Below, one piece after another: positions 49,434-58,696 of a stretch of 64,000 nt of DNA. The position numbers were made by a program, and so were the translations under genes. Under the pieces are notes generated by a model. The model was not told where the DNA came from and did not search any database. It was given only the letters and a program-made list of their open reading frames with translations. Source of the DNA: Breoghania sp. L-A4. GTDB taxonomy: Bacteria; Pseudomonadota; Alphaproteobacteria; Rhizobiales; Stappiaceae. Location: assembly GCF_003432385.1 (NCBI RefSeq), contig NZ_CP031841.1, forward strand, positions 3,077,579-3,141,578. Reading direction: 5' to 3'. The stretch's first letter is position 1; each line of letters opens with the position of its first letter.

Positions 49434-50522
49434 TTACTGGGCGCGCCTGCTCCAGAATGGGCTTTCCGGCCACCGGTAGACGCTCTGGTAGGCCGCGCGA
49501 TATGCTTTCGCATAGGCTTCGCACTCGCGCTCGACGAGGAATGCGAAACGGTCACAGGCCTCCGCGCGGCCCGCCAGCGCATCCGCCGCCGCATAGGCCG
49601 CGAAAAGGCCGGCGCGGAGCGCTTTCGTCACGCCCTGAGCCGACAGTGGGTCGAAGGCCGCAGCCACATCCCCCGCAGCGACCCAGCCAGCACCAGCCGC
49701 CGATCTCATCCTCGTGGTCATGGCGGGGAAAAGGGCTGCGTGGGCGCACGCCCCAACCGATTTGGCCATTTCGCGCATCAGCTGGGTCTTTGCTAGCGCC
49801 ATCGCCCAGTCCGCCTCGTCGCTCGGGTCGGAGAGGTCGGCATCGGTCATCCATGCCATCACGCGCACTCCGCGCCCGATTGGCGCCGAATACCACCAAC
49901 CGTCCTCGGCGGCCTCGATCATCAAGCCGCGATCCGCCCCTTCATCGCCGCGCAGCACCCGTACCCGGCCAACCAGCCTGTCGCTGACCTGCAGCCGGCC
50001 GCCCAGATTCCGTATCAGCCCCCAATCGCGGCCGGTCGCCAGGATGAGAAAACGCGCTTCGCATCTGGCCCCGCCGCGCAAACGGAGCAGCCAGCCCTTG
50101 CTTGAGCGGGCGAGCGTCGCGACCCGGCAGCCGACTGCGACCGACGCGCCGCGCTCGGCCGCGAGGGAGGACAACAGCTGATCGAAGTAGCTCCGCTCGA
50201 CAATCCAGCCAGAGCCTCGCGCAGAGAACAGGGCATGTTCTTCGAGGGCTTGCGGCCTCTCCCAGGCTGCCCGTACGGTCGGTAGCGAGGGAAATCCGGC
50301 CTCCCCAATGGCGGACAGCACGCTGAGTTCGCTAAAGATCGCACCCGCGGTGGAGGCGACGATCTCGCCGGCGCGATAGCAGTCATAGGTGCCGGCCTCA
50401 AAGAGCGCGACGCCCAGATCTGGGGCATGCCGGCGTAACGCTAATGCCGCCGCGCTCCCCGCCGGTCCGCCGCCAACGATAGCTACATCACATGATGTCG
50501 CAACCGTGCTCAAGGGAGCCAC
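49434..50522 (-). CDS. LodB-like FAD-dependent oxidoreductase
   Basis: A 362-residue flavoprotein of the group that includes LodB/GoxB, which is required to form the cysteine-tryptophylquinone cofactor of LodA-type oxidases. The FAD Rossmann motif is DVAIVGGGPAGSAAALAL at about 12-29; FLILATGRDWG and WVAAGDVAAAFDPLSAQGVT (ending in the FAD-binding GD motif) follow. Translation likely starts at GTG 50522, 3 bases after the preceding stop, with no strong ribosome site of its own, so translational coupling is likely. It is the last gene of the oxidase operon. A halogenase-like or other flavin monooxygenase function is less likely in this context. Confidence 0.82.
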   Translation of the reverse strand: MAPLSTVATSCDVAIVGGGPAGSAAALALRRHAPDLGVALFEAGTYDCYRAGEIVASTAGAIFSELSVLSAIGEAGFPSLPTVRAAWERPQALEEHALFSARGSGWIVERSYFDQLLSSLAAERGASVAVGCRVATLARSSKGWLLRLRGGARCEARFLILATGRDWGLIRNLGGRLQVSDRLVGRVRVLRGDEGADRGLMIEAAEDGWWYSAPIGRGVRVMAWMTDADLSDPSDEADWAMALAKTQLMREMAKSVGACAHAALFPAMTTRMRSAAGAGWVAAGDVAAAFDPLSAQGVTKALRAGLFAAYAAADALAGRAEACDRFAFLVERECEAYAKAYRAAYQSVYRWPESPFWSRRAQ

Positions 50523-50525
50523 GCG

Positions 50526-50960
50526 TCAGGATTGACGAACGGCATAGAAGGACGCCACGACGCCGGCTGGCGACGCGCCGCCATTTCCCGACGGGTGCGC
50601 GATGACACGGGTCACCGAACCGACCATCGCCGCGGTCTGCAGCGCATTGGTGCTGTTTGGCCAGACCGGAACCAGCCATCCAACGTAGGCGTAAATCCAT
50701 TCCGCGCCGCTGACGATACCCTGTCCCTGAAACCGCGCCTCCATCGGAGAACCGTAGGCGAGTGAGCCGTGCAGATCGAGAGACCAGCCTGGACCGCCAA
50801 TGGTCCCGCCCATCCGGTCCTGGGCCTCCTCCTTGAGGTGGATTGTTCCGGAACCGAAAAGCAAATCGTTCGGCTCCGCTTTCAAGTCGGCATTGTTGAG
50901 GAAGCTCCGATAGCTCCACCTGCCGACGAAGGAATTCGCGTTCTGTCCGCTTTTCGCCAT
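50526..50960 (-). CDS. conserved-looking 144-residue protein of the oxidase operon, unknown function
   Basis: The protein has no signal peptide or membrane helix and is rich in Gly, Ser and aromatic residues. It opens with SFVGRWSYRSFLNN and later has FGSGTIHLKE, GGPGWSLDLHG and AEWIYAYVGWLVPVWPN, suggesting a small beta-barrel or lipocalin-like fold; this is inference from composition. GGAGG 9 bases before the ATG supports the start. It is 3 bases from both neighbours, between the LodA-like and LodB-like genes, so it probably helps the same enzyme. Confidence 0.75.
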   Translation of the reverse strand: MAKSGQNANSFVGRWSYRSFLNNADLKAEPNDLLFGSGTIHLKEEAQDRMGGTIGGPGWSLDLHGSLAYGSPMEARFQGQGIVSGAEWIYAYVGWLVPVWPNSTNALQTAAMVGSVTRVIAHPSGNGGASPAGVVASFYAVRQS

Positions 50961-50963
50961 TGC

Positions 50964-53660
50964 TCAATCCTCCGCACGTTCGACACTGATGTATTTCTGG
51001 TCCGGCGATGGCTGGTCCAGACTTGGAGCCGACGCATAGGGATTTCGTATGATGAACCCGAGCCGGGACCATTCGGTGACCATCTTGTAGTCGCCCGTAT
51101 TGGTCTGCGGGACGCCGCGCGCCCAATTGAGGAACTGATAGCCGGGCGAACCGCCCGTCATGGACACAATTTCCCACGCCTGCATCGGCCGGTGCGCAGG
51201 CCACCACAGCGTTTCCCAGACCCGCGCTTCCCTGGCCATCAGGGGATCATTCGGGTTCGTCGGATCAATGGAGTTCCACTCGTCATAGGTGACGTTGATC
51301 TGCTGGGTCGAACACTCGTTGAAATCCGCCTGCCACGGCAGGCCCGATTGCTTGGTCAGATCGCCTGGTTGCAGTCCCAGACCATAGTCGCTGTCCTGCG
51401 CCAGCGGTTGGGCGGCATAGGAGACGTAATCCTCGGCACTGGTCGTGGTGCTGCCGCTGCCGGCGTTTGCCTGCGCCGCGGTCTGGCGGAAGGTGTAGAA
51501 GGCCGGATCCGCCTTGAGCCGATAGGGTTCGTGCCAGATCGCCGGGTTGCGGATGATCCAGCAGACTTCACCGCCGGGACAAAAGGCGCCGCCGAGCAGG
51601 TTGCTAAGCACGCCGCGATCAAGCGCCCGGCCATCTCCCGCCACCCAGGACTTGTAGGGCTGCCAGGGATCGATCGCCTTGGCATCGACCCATCCCTCCT
51701 GCACTTCGTTGTAAAAGCGCCCCTCCGCCCATTGCCGCAACAGGAAGAGTTGCGTGTCGGTGAGGCGGAGGAATTTCGACGGCACAACGTTGCTGAGCGG
51801 GTTGTCGCCCGCCAGCAGAGGCATCAGTGGCAGATGATAGGTGCGCGCCGTCGGGCTTCCTGTCATCTGGAGGGTGTTTTCCTCCCCCGGCAACCGCAGG
51901 AGGTCGTAAAGGTAGCGCCGGTTGGGGCCATAGGGATCGGTAGTCGCACGCTTCGATGCCGCCTTCAGTGCCCTGTCGAGCAACACGCCGTCGACGAAGT
52001 CGCCGATGATCCGGTCCACCGTCGCCGAGACCGGCGTGTCGGGATCGATGTTGCGCGGCGGCTCCGCCTCGCCCTGACCCGGCCTGCGCGCGGCAACAAG
52101 TTGAAGCAGTCTCGCGTCCGCCTCCTCGTAGCCGTCGCTCTCCACGTCGCTGAGGCGTGCCGCGGCCGTATCCGCCGCATCGCGCAACTCAGCCTCGGCC
52201 GCGGCGTAGTCATTTGACGGCGCTGATTTATTCGTCCCGGCGATCTCACGCCAGCGGCTGGCGTAGTCTTCCGGTGACTCGCCGTCCACGCGCGGACAGA
52301 CGGTTTCGGCAAAATTCGACGCCGCCGCCGCCAGCTGCGCAATCGCAGCATCGATGCCGTCGCCCGTTCGCCGCTCGCTGTCGTCAAGCATCATCACCGC
52401 GGGTTCCAGCGCCTGAGCGACGAGCGCGCCCGAGCCGTTGCGCTCGATAGCCTCCAGGCGCTTGGCGCGAAGCAGACGCGGCGCGGTGCGTGGTGGCACG
52501 CAGAGCTTCAGCGGATCGAAATTGCCGCGCGGCTGCTGATTGTGTGGAAAATTGGATTGCTGCAGCACGTTGGTGAAATAGGTGAATTCGTCGGGCCGGA
52601 AGAGGATCGGCCAAATGTCGCGCCAGAACCAGGGCCAGTAATCGGGATTGTAGCGCAGGCGTCCCGCTTTCCAGTGCAGCAAGGCGCCTTCATCGGCGGT
52701 ATCGACCTTTTCGGGATCGTCGAACGTGCCGGCCGTGCCGTAGAGGTCGGTCCGGTCCGCCTGTTCCCGGATGGCAAGGTCCGCGACCACGTCGTCGAGC
52801 GTCACCATGTCGAGGACCTGCGGAGCATAGCGGGGATAGCCGACGAGCGCCCAGGCCGGGTAGTCGACGTCGATGAAGCGGAGCCGGCCGACTTCTTCCG
52901 AATACATCACCAGGCGCGCCATGACAGGCCCGTCCGAGATGTCGTCGAACCAGCCGTCGTTGTTGGCGTATGTGTCGATGCGCGGCTGGCCGAGCCCGCT
53001 GTTGCAGCTTCCCGAGCGGCCGTGACCGCCAAGGACCACCAGGCGGCCCGCGTCATCGGTGAGGATCTCGCCAAGGGTGTCGACGTCATGCGGCACCAGC
53101 CCCTTCGGCGGGAAGGTCGCCGCATACATCGGGTTGCCGTCCCGGCTGAACGCGGCGCGGCGGCGGTCCGTGCCGTTCACCACCTGCGGGCCGGGATCGA
53201 TGATCAACTGCTGCCGCGCCTGCGATCCGGTGACGTCGGGGTTGCGCAGCGGATGGCTCGCGGAATAGCCGTGCTCGCCCTCGAGCTGATCGAAGGCGAA
53301 CCAGGCCGCCTTCTTGTTGGCGAGATGAACCCGCCACTGCATGTCGACGAGCACACCTCGGTTGCCGCCGCCTTCGACGGGATCACCGCGGCGCAAGACC
53401 CGCCCCTCGGAGCTTTGCTCATCATAGACATAGATCTGGAATCGCGCGGCCTGGCGGCGAATGCGCCCCTCGCCATCCTTGAACGTCCGGATCGGCACTT
53501 CGCTCTCGCCGTCCGCAGACAGTCGCGGATTGCCGCTCGCATCGCAGTCGACCGGCAAGGCGCCCGGCGTTTCTGGCGAGAGGTAAAAGCTGTCGGGACT
53601 GTCGCCGACACGGGCGATTCCGATGCCCGGATGAATGCGATAGCGCGGTGTCGATGCCAT
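50964..53660 (-). CDS. LodA/GoxA-like CTQ-dependent amino-acid oxidase
   Basis: An 898-residue protein of the LodA/GoxA family, oxidases that use a cysteine-tryptophylquinone cofactor made from their own residues and release ammonia and hydrogen peroxide. The N-terminus RYRIHPGIGIARVGDSPDSF is the family hallmark. The C-terminal cofactor region is near residues 685-780: LLGGAFCPGGEVCW and PGDLTKQSGLPWQADFNEC. Trp776 in LPWQADF is the likely CTQ Trp. Candidate Cys are 694 and 700; the residue two before GG, which I believe is often Cys, is Leu here. It is longer than the roughly 700-residue LodA, with Asp/Ala-rich inserts at about 420-560. It has no signal peptide, like LodA. A GGGGGA site precedes the ATG. 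Confidence 0.85.
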   Translation of the reverse strand: MASTPRYRIHPGIGIARVGDSPDSFYLSPETPGALPVDCDASGNPRLSADGESEVPIRTFKDGEGRIRRQAARFQIYVYDEQSSEGRVLRRGDPVEGGGNRGVLVDMQWRVHLANKKAAWFAFDQLEGEHGYSASHPLRNPDVTGSQARQQLIIDPGPQVVNGTDRRRAAFSRDGNPMYAATFPPKGLVPHDVDTLGEILTDDAGRLVVLGGHGRSGSCNSGLGQPRIDTYANNDGWFDDISDGPVMARLVMYSEEVGRLRFIDVDYPAWALVGYPRYAPQVLDMVTLDDVVADLAIREQADRTDLYGTAGTFDDPEKVDTADEGALLHWKAGRLRYNPDYWPWFWRDIWPILFRPDEFTYFTNVLQQSNFPHNQQPRGNFDPLKLCVPPRTAPRLLRAKRLEAIERNGSGALVAQALEPAVMMLDDSERRTGDGIDAAIAQLAAAASNFAETVCPRVDGESPEDYASRWREIAGTNKSAPSNDYAAAEAELRDAADTAAARLSDVESDGYEEADARLLQLVAARRPGQGEAEPPRNIDPDTPVSATVDRIIGDFVDGVLLDRALKAASKRATTDPYGPNRRYLYDLLRLPGEENTLQMTGSPTARTYHLPLMPLLAGDNPLSNVVPSKFLRLTDTQLFLLRQWAEGRFYNEVQEGWVDAKAIDPWQPYKSWVAGDGRALDRGVLSNLLGGAFCPGGEVCWIIRNPAIWHEPYRLKADPAFYTFRQTAAQANAGSGSTTTSAEDYVSYAAQPLAQDSDYGLGLQPGDLTKQSGLPWQADFNECSTQQINVTYDEWNSIDPTNPNDPLMAREARVWETLWWPAHRPMQAWEIVSMTGGSPGYQFLNWARGVPQTNTGDYKMVTEWSRLGFIIRNPYASAPSLDQPSPDQKYISVERAED

Positions 53661-53697
53661 TGCAGTCCCCCAGTCGATTGGCGGGCGGGTTGTACGC

Positions 53698-55755
53698 TCA
53701 GTCGAGGAAATTCAGGGAGACACCGTCGAGCCGAAGCAGCTCCGTATCCTCCCTGTAGTCGGCACCGATGACGACAAGCGTGACCGACAGCGCCTTGGCG
53801 CCCTGATCGATCAGCCGCCGGGCGCACGCCGTCACGTCGACACGGTGATTGCGCGGCGCGTTCATGTCGCGAGGCTTGCCCAGCCGGGCGGCTTGCGGCT
53901 CGCAATGGCCGGGACCGCCGATGCAGGGACCATGGCCGAATATGGCCGCGTAGCCGGCGTAGGTCTCGCGGTCGAGCGGCGTGTCGGCGTCGGCCTTCGG
54001 CTCATTGAGAAACACGCGGATGAAGCACGAGCGCATCAGCTGGGGCACGCGGTGCAGGCGGACCTCCGCCTTGGCGAAACGCTTGCGCACCCGCGCCGGA
54101 AGATCGATCGGCCGGGACGCGAACCGGCCCACCGCCGCGGTACCGGGAACCGGCGCTACGTAGGTCTTCTTCACGTATTCGTAGCCGAAGCGGTGCATGT
54201 CGAGCGTGTCGCGCACGGCGTAGGCCCAGGGCGTCAGCACGCCGTCCAGACCGGCCGGCAACCCGTGCGGATTGGCCTGTTGCCAGGTCCACCAGAGCCG
54301 GTCGACATTGGCGTGCACCGGCCAGAACACCGGATCGTAGCTCGCCGTCAGGTTGGAGAACATGTCGCCGAACTTCGGCTGGCTGTGCAAGTCGTCGCGG
54401 CGATGGAAGCGGCGTCCCGACACGTTGACAGCGGCGTTGCGATCCTGAGGTGCCGGAAGCGACGTGTGGTCCGGGTTCACGCCGCCCGTCCAGATATGCA
54501 TCGTGTTGTGCGGATTCTGGTCGAGGAAGCCGAAACTGTCGTTGTAGAGGCTGCCTCCGCCGAAATCGCGGAACGTCCGCAGGGCCTGGATCTGCTCGAT
54601 GTCCTGCGGCGCGGGGTAGTGATAATTGATGGTCGAATTGATCGTGCCTTTGCCGAACTGCCCGGGATAGCGAAGCGGGTACCACAGCGAATTGGACTGC
54701 AGCAGCGCGTCGATGTAGCGGCTGCGGTACCTGGCCAGATAGGCCTTGAAGACCGCATCCTTGTCGATGCCGAGCGCCTCGCGGACGGCGGCGAAGAAGG
54801 CGGTCTGGGCGGCGAATGGCATGCCGACCAGCGGTTCGAGCTTTTTCACTTCGTTTGCCGGGACACCGCTCGCCAGAAGCGTTTCCAGGCTGTCCCGGGT
54901 CAGGAAGGCGTTGAGCGCCTCGGGCATCGCCTTGCGCGTCTCGTCCATCTTGCCGTCGGGACCCGGACCATAGGGTTCGGACGAGAACGCCCAGTAAGGC
55001 ATGGTGACATCCGGGCAGAAGCTCTGCAGCTGCTGCTCGAATTCATAGAGATAGACCCGGTGCCACGGCAGGAACCGCTCCCAGCCGTGCTGGCAATGGT
55101 TCTGGTGGATCAGCGCCATGTTGTTGTAGCTGCGCGCATCCTCCGGCCACTTGTTGAGCGCGTAGAGCTCGCGGAAGGCCAGGCGCAGGCGGTCCAGCTG
55201 CCCCGCTGTCATGCAGTCGATGTCCATGCGCTGGCGCATTTCGCCTGCCGCGTATGAATAGCCGCTCGCATCGGCCAGCACATCGAAGACCGGTCCCGCC
55301 GCGCCGCCGACCTCGATCGTGCCCAGTGCCTCGAGCTTGCCAGAAACCTCAAGCTCGGCGAGGCTGTCGCCCGGACAGCCGGCCTCGATCCAGCCTTCGA
55401 CCACGGCGATGTCCTCCGCCGACGCCGCCTTGCCACCAAACGGCAGGCGCGGATACCGCCTTCCGTCGAATGGCGGCAGCCCGCGCACCCCCTTCACGAG
55501 ACCCGAGCGCTCCGCGCGCCCGCCGGGCGGCACAGCCGACCCGCCGCCGCAGCAGCGGGTCCCGCCATCCGGCGCGACCAGCGGTTCTCCGGCGATCTCC
55601 ACCTTGAGGAACTGGTCGAGCGGCAGGTTCCAGAATGCGCCTGCGCCGCCCTGATCCGACCGGCTTCCAGCGGCGAGCCGGCGCAGCAACGTCTGGATGG
55701 TCGCATAGTCCGCAACCGCGTCGGCCACAGCCGGCGCCCGCTTAGTGGTGACCAT
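53698..55755 (-). CDS. tyrosinase / polyphenol oxidase with N-terminal extension
   Basis: A 685-residue type 3 copper enzyme that would hydroxylate monophenols and oxidise diphenols to quinones. The CuA site is HQNHCQHGWERFLPWHRVYL (residues 217-236, His 223 and 232 plus 217 or 220). The CuB site is NPHNTMHIWTGG (His 416 and 420) and DPVFWPVHANVDRLWW (His 481). CuB usually reads HH; here the first is Val but the ligand His remains. An N-terminal part of about 170 residues, with RCCGGGS and PPFDGRRYPRLPFGG, is not found in small bacterial tyrosinases. No signal peptide is clear. Its ATG lies inside the end of the multicopper oxidase gene (14-base overlap). Confidence 0.9.
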   Translation of the reverse strand: MVTTKRAPAVADAVADYATIQTLLRRLAAGSRSDQGGAGAFWNLPLDQFLKVEIAGEPLVAPDGGTRCCGGGSAVPPGGRAERSGLVKGVRGLPPFDGRRYPRLPFGGKAASAEDIAVVEGWIEAGCPGDSLAELEVSGKLEALGTIEVGGAAGPVFDVLADASGYSYAAGEMRQRMDIDCMTAGQLDRLRLAFRELYALNKWPEDARSYNNMALIHQNHCQHGWERFLPWHRVYLYEFEQQLQSFCPDVTMPYWAFSSEPYGPGPDGKMDETRKAMPEALNAFLTRDSLETLLASGVPANEVKKLEPLVGMPFAAQTAFFAAVREALGIDKDAVFKAYLARYRSRYIDALLQSNSLWYPLRYPGQFGKGTINSTINYHYPAPQDIEQIQALRTFRDFGGGSLYNDSFGFLDQNPHNTMHIWTGGVNPDHTSLPAPQDRNAAVNVSGRRFHRRDDLHSQPKFGDMFSNLTASYDPVFWPVHANVDRLWWTWQQANPHGLPAGLDGVLTPWAYAVRDTLDMHRFGYEYVKKTYVAPVPGTAAVGRFASRPIDLPARVRKRFAKAEVRLHRVPQLMRSCFIRVFLNEPKADADTPLDRETYAGYAAIFGHGPCIGGPGHCEPQAARLGKPRDMNAPRNHRVDVTACARRLIDQGAKALSVTLVVIGADYREDTELLRLDGVSLNFLD

Positions 55756-57787
55756 AGGCGGTGCCTCCCGCGCCGTCCGGCAGCGCGATACGGATGTTCT
55801 GCATCATGCCCTGGTCCTCATGGTCCAGGATGTGGCAGTGCAGGACGAAGTCGCCGATGTAGCGCTGGTACCGCGTGCGCATGGTGATCGTGTACTTGCC
55901 GCCCGGCGCGCTGCCCGAATTCTTCACCCAGAGCGTGTCCTTCCACACACCCTTGAGACCCGGATACTGCTGATCGGGTGGCCCGTCGGGGGATGGATCC
56001 TTCGCATCGAGTTCACTGACGTCGACGCCGTCGGGCCCGATGATCGAGACGATCTGGAACGGATTGACGTGGATATGGTACGGATGACTGACGAAATCGG
56101 AGGTCAGCGTCCATTCGTCCACGCCGCCCACCGGCAGCGTTCGGTCGATCCGGTTGGGATCGTAGGGCTTGCCGTCGATCTCGAAGAAGACACCGTCCGG
56201 CTGAGAGACGTCGATATTGAAGACCAGCGTCTGCGTGCCCGTCACCTCGCCTTCCTCGACGCTCGGGTGCGGCACGAACCGGGACAGCTGAAGGCCGTCC
56301 TCCAGATCGCGGACGACCTCGTCAACGATGCCGGCCGGCATGGTCCGCTGCGCGGCCTCAATCAGCCAGTCTTTGATATAATCCTCGGAACCGGAATCGG
56401 CCGGTCCGCCGCCGGCCGCCGTGACCACGCCGAGCAGCTTACGGCTGGGCACCGCCTGGTTGACGGTGCCGGCGGACGGTGCGGCAGCGTCGACGACGCA
56501 ATATTCACCGGCCTCGGGCAGCACCACCAGCGCATCGACCCTGTAACCCGGCTGCAGCACCGCCTGGGAACGGCGCTGGACCGCCGCCATGGTCAGGCCG
56601 TCCTGGGCAACCACATTGTAGTCGATCGCCTCGCCGCAGTTGCGCTCGATCCAGCTGTCACTGTCTTCGGCGGCGAGCGTGCGGTAGGCCTCGCCGCCGG
56701 TCTTGTGGCGCAATTCGACGTTGATGGTGTCGCGCACGCCGGCGTGGATCCAGCGCCAGCGCTCGGGCACGCCGACCCGTGCCGGGGTCATTTCGCCCAG
56801 CACCACGCCGTTGATGCTGGTATAGCGTCCGGATTTTGGCCAGGAACCGGGACCGAACTGGTCGTAGCCCTCGATCGTGCCGACTTGGCCCGGCTCGCAG
56901 ACATACCCGATCTCATTTTCCGGATCCTTGTATTGGATCTTGCCGTCTTCGCCCCGGCAGGCGTACTGGATCTGCTGCAGAACCAGGACGCGCTCAGGAA
57001 CCGGCTGCCCGCCGTCTTCCACCAGCAGGCTGTCGAGGTCTCCATTCTGCTCCAGGGTCGGCTTGCGGTCCGCCCGGATGATCAGCGCACCCGCCATTCC
57101 GTTGGAAACCTGCAGCGCCGTCGAGCCGTGTAGATGCGGGTGATACCAGAAGGTGCCGGCGGGATGATCTGGCGGGATGTTGTATTCGTACTGGAACGAA
57201 ACGCCCGGCCGAATCGAGATCAGCACGTTGTCGCCATTACCCGACGGGTTCACCCACAGACCATGGGTATGCATGTTGGTGCCGTTGAAGCAGTGCGGGA
57301 CGTTGACACTGCCGCCGGAGCCAATGCCGCAGGTTGAGTCGGCGGGAAGCTGGTTGTTAAGCGTCAACCGCACCGTCTGGCCAGGATGAACCGGGATGGT
57401 CGGCCCGACCAGTGGCGCGTCCGGGCCAGGTCGGCTGCCCGCTCGGGCGTCCTCATAGGTGCGTAGGCTGACGGCATCGTATCCGCCCTTGCCGCCTTTT
57501 GACGGATTGTAGATCTTCCGGTCAGCGTAAAGGATGTTCATCTCGAGCTCAACTTCGCGCGACAGGGCGGTCGCCGTCGGCGCGAGGGACATCAATGTGT
57601 CGACGGGTCGAACGATGGGCGCCAACACCAATTCTCTTGGATTCTCGATTCGGTCACTGGCATTTTGCGCATTGCCCGTGCAAACTGAAAGCAGAGTGAT
57701 TGCAACTATCGCCAGAGTTACATTAGAAATTGCCATAACCATACTGGGAGTACTAAATTTTGACGGAATCAATGAATGAAAAATCAT
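55742..57787 (-). CDS. exported multicopper oxidase (laccase-like polyphenol oxidase)
   Basis: A 681-residue laccase-type enzyme, first gene of the operon. The N-terminus has a signal peptide (VTLAIVAITLLSVCTGNAQNAS), so it acts outside the cytoplasm. All four copper clusters are visible: NMHTHGLW (His 173 and 175), WYHPHLHG (216-220), SHPYHIHVNPFQIV, and VLHCHILDHEDQGMM (His 650, Cys 651, His 652, His 656), giving the T1 and trinuclear sites. Length and motif layout resemble the multipotent polyphenol oxidase PpoA of Marinomonas mediterranea. AGGTGG before the ATG supports the start. It overlaps the tyrosinase gene, so the two phenol oxidases are made together. Confidence 0.92.
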   Translation of the reverse strand: MIFHSLIPSKFSTPSMVMAISNVTLAIVAITLLSVCTGNAQNASDRIENPRELVLAPIVRPVDTLMSLAPTATALSREVELEMNILYADRKIYNPSKGGKGGYDAVSLRTYEDARAGSRPGPDAPLVGPTIPVHPGQTVRLTLNNQLPADSTCGIGSGGSVNVPHCFNGTNMHTHGLWVNPSGNGDNVLISIRPGVSFQYEYNIPPDHPAGTFWYHPHLHGSTALQVSNGMAGALIIRADRKPTLEQNGDLDSLLVEDGGQPVPERVLVLQQIQYACRGEDGKIQYKDPENEIGYVCEPGQVGTIEGYDQFGPGSWPKSGRYTSINGVVLGEMTPARVGVPERWRWIHAGVRDTINVELRHKTGGEAYRTLAAEDSDSWIERNCGEAIDYNVVAQDGLTMAAVQRRSQAVLQPGYRVDALVVLPEAGEYCVVDAAAPSAGTVNQAVPSRKLLGVVTAAGGGPADSGSEDYIKDWLIEAAQRTMPAGIVDEVVRDLEDGLQLSRFVPHPSVEEGEVTGTQTLVFNIDVSQPDGVFFEIDGKPYDPNRIDRTLPVGGVDEWTLTSDFVSHPYHIHVNPFQIVSIIGPDGVDVSELDAKDPSPDGPPDQQYPGLKGVWKDTLWVKNSGSAPGGKYTITMRTRYQRYIGDFVLHCHILDHEDQGMMQNIRIALPDGAGGTAYGHH

Positions 57788-58696
57788 TTCACCACCTAGT
57801 ATGCCAATACATTTATTTCAATTTTATATACAATTAAGAGTTGCGCCTAAATTTCGTCTAGTTAAGCATACATATGAGTTTAAAACAAATTATATATTAC
57901 TATACATATATAATATTGGGGGATTATCCCTTTTACGCAAGTAGGACTCGCGCAAACGCATTTTTTGAGCTATCGCTTGAAAGGTACACGATATCAAAAA
58001 GTTGTATTTTTCCGATAAGTTAATTTGTCGCCCGTTAAAGCCGCTAGCTCCCTGAAAGGCTTTTAATTTCTGCTGCGGGGACGTATTCGAAATTGCAAGA
58101 AACTGGGCAATCAGGCGTGGATTTCTTGCGATTTCGGAGGCTGTGCGATTCCCTTGTGGGCGATGCTGTGATTCGATAGGTGCACCCGCTCGGAGGCTAC
58201 GATTGTCAATGCCGCGTGAACTTTCCCCAAAAGTGCCGAAGTAAAATTCCCCAGTTCGGCCGCTCAGCTCGTCGCGGGGAGCTGCGGATTTTTTGGCGGT
58301 CTTCCGCGTGGCCGTGGCGCCGGGCTGATCGCCGGCGGCGTGATGGCCGCTTTGGATCGCAGGTGTTCCGGCATGAGTTTGGCGTGCTGCTGTTGATTGT
58401 CGCCAGGAACTGACCCGGTTGGACGATAGTTTCCCGCGACGCGGGGGCGGTCAAGGGGCGGGTTTTTCCTTTCGTGTTTTGGGTGCTGCGGCGCTTGCCC
58501 TGAAGGTCTCCCCTCGACTACTGAAGCTCGGGAGTGATTAGGCGCTTAGTCAGTAAGAAAATAATAGATATTGTGAACGAGGCGCGAGAAAGAATCTCGG
58601 AGAGATTTGCCTCCAATTCATTTGAGATATAATTATATTTAAATTTATTATTTTTGATTTTATCAGAGAACTAAACTTTTTGAAGGAATAAATATT
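57788..58696. promoter_or_regulatory. 909-base divergent region: operon promoter, AT-rich DNA and a possible IS21 end
   Basis: 57800-57935 is extremely AT-rich (AAATTATATATTACTATACA) and should contain the promoter of the copper-oxidase operon on the minus strand. The GC-rich part 58200-58470 holds no coding frame. It opens with GAACTTTCCCCAAAAGTGCC followed closely by AAAATTCCCCAG, resembling the repeated ends of IS21-family elements, so it may be an IS remnant. 58530-58690 is AT-rich again and carries the promoter and AAGGAAT ribosome site of the TPR gene. Confidence 0.45.

Noticed and set aside
58180-58413. Short open frame in the region before the TPR gene
   Set aside because: It crosses a possible IS21 end remnant, lacks a ribosome site and has shadow composition.
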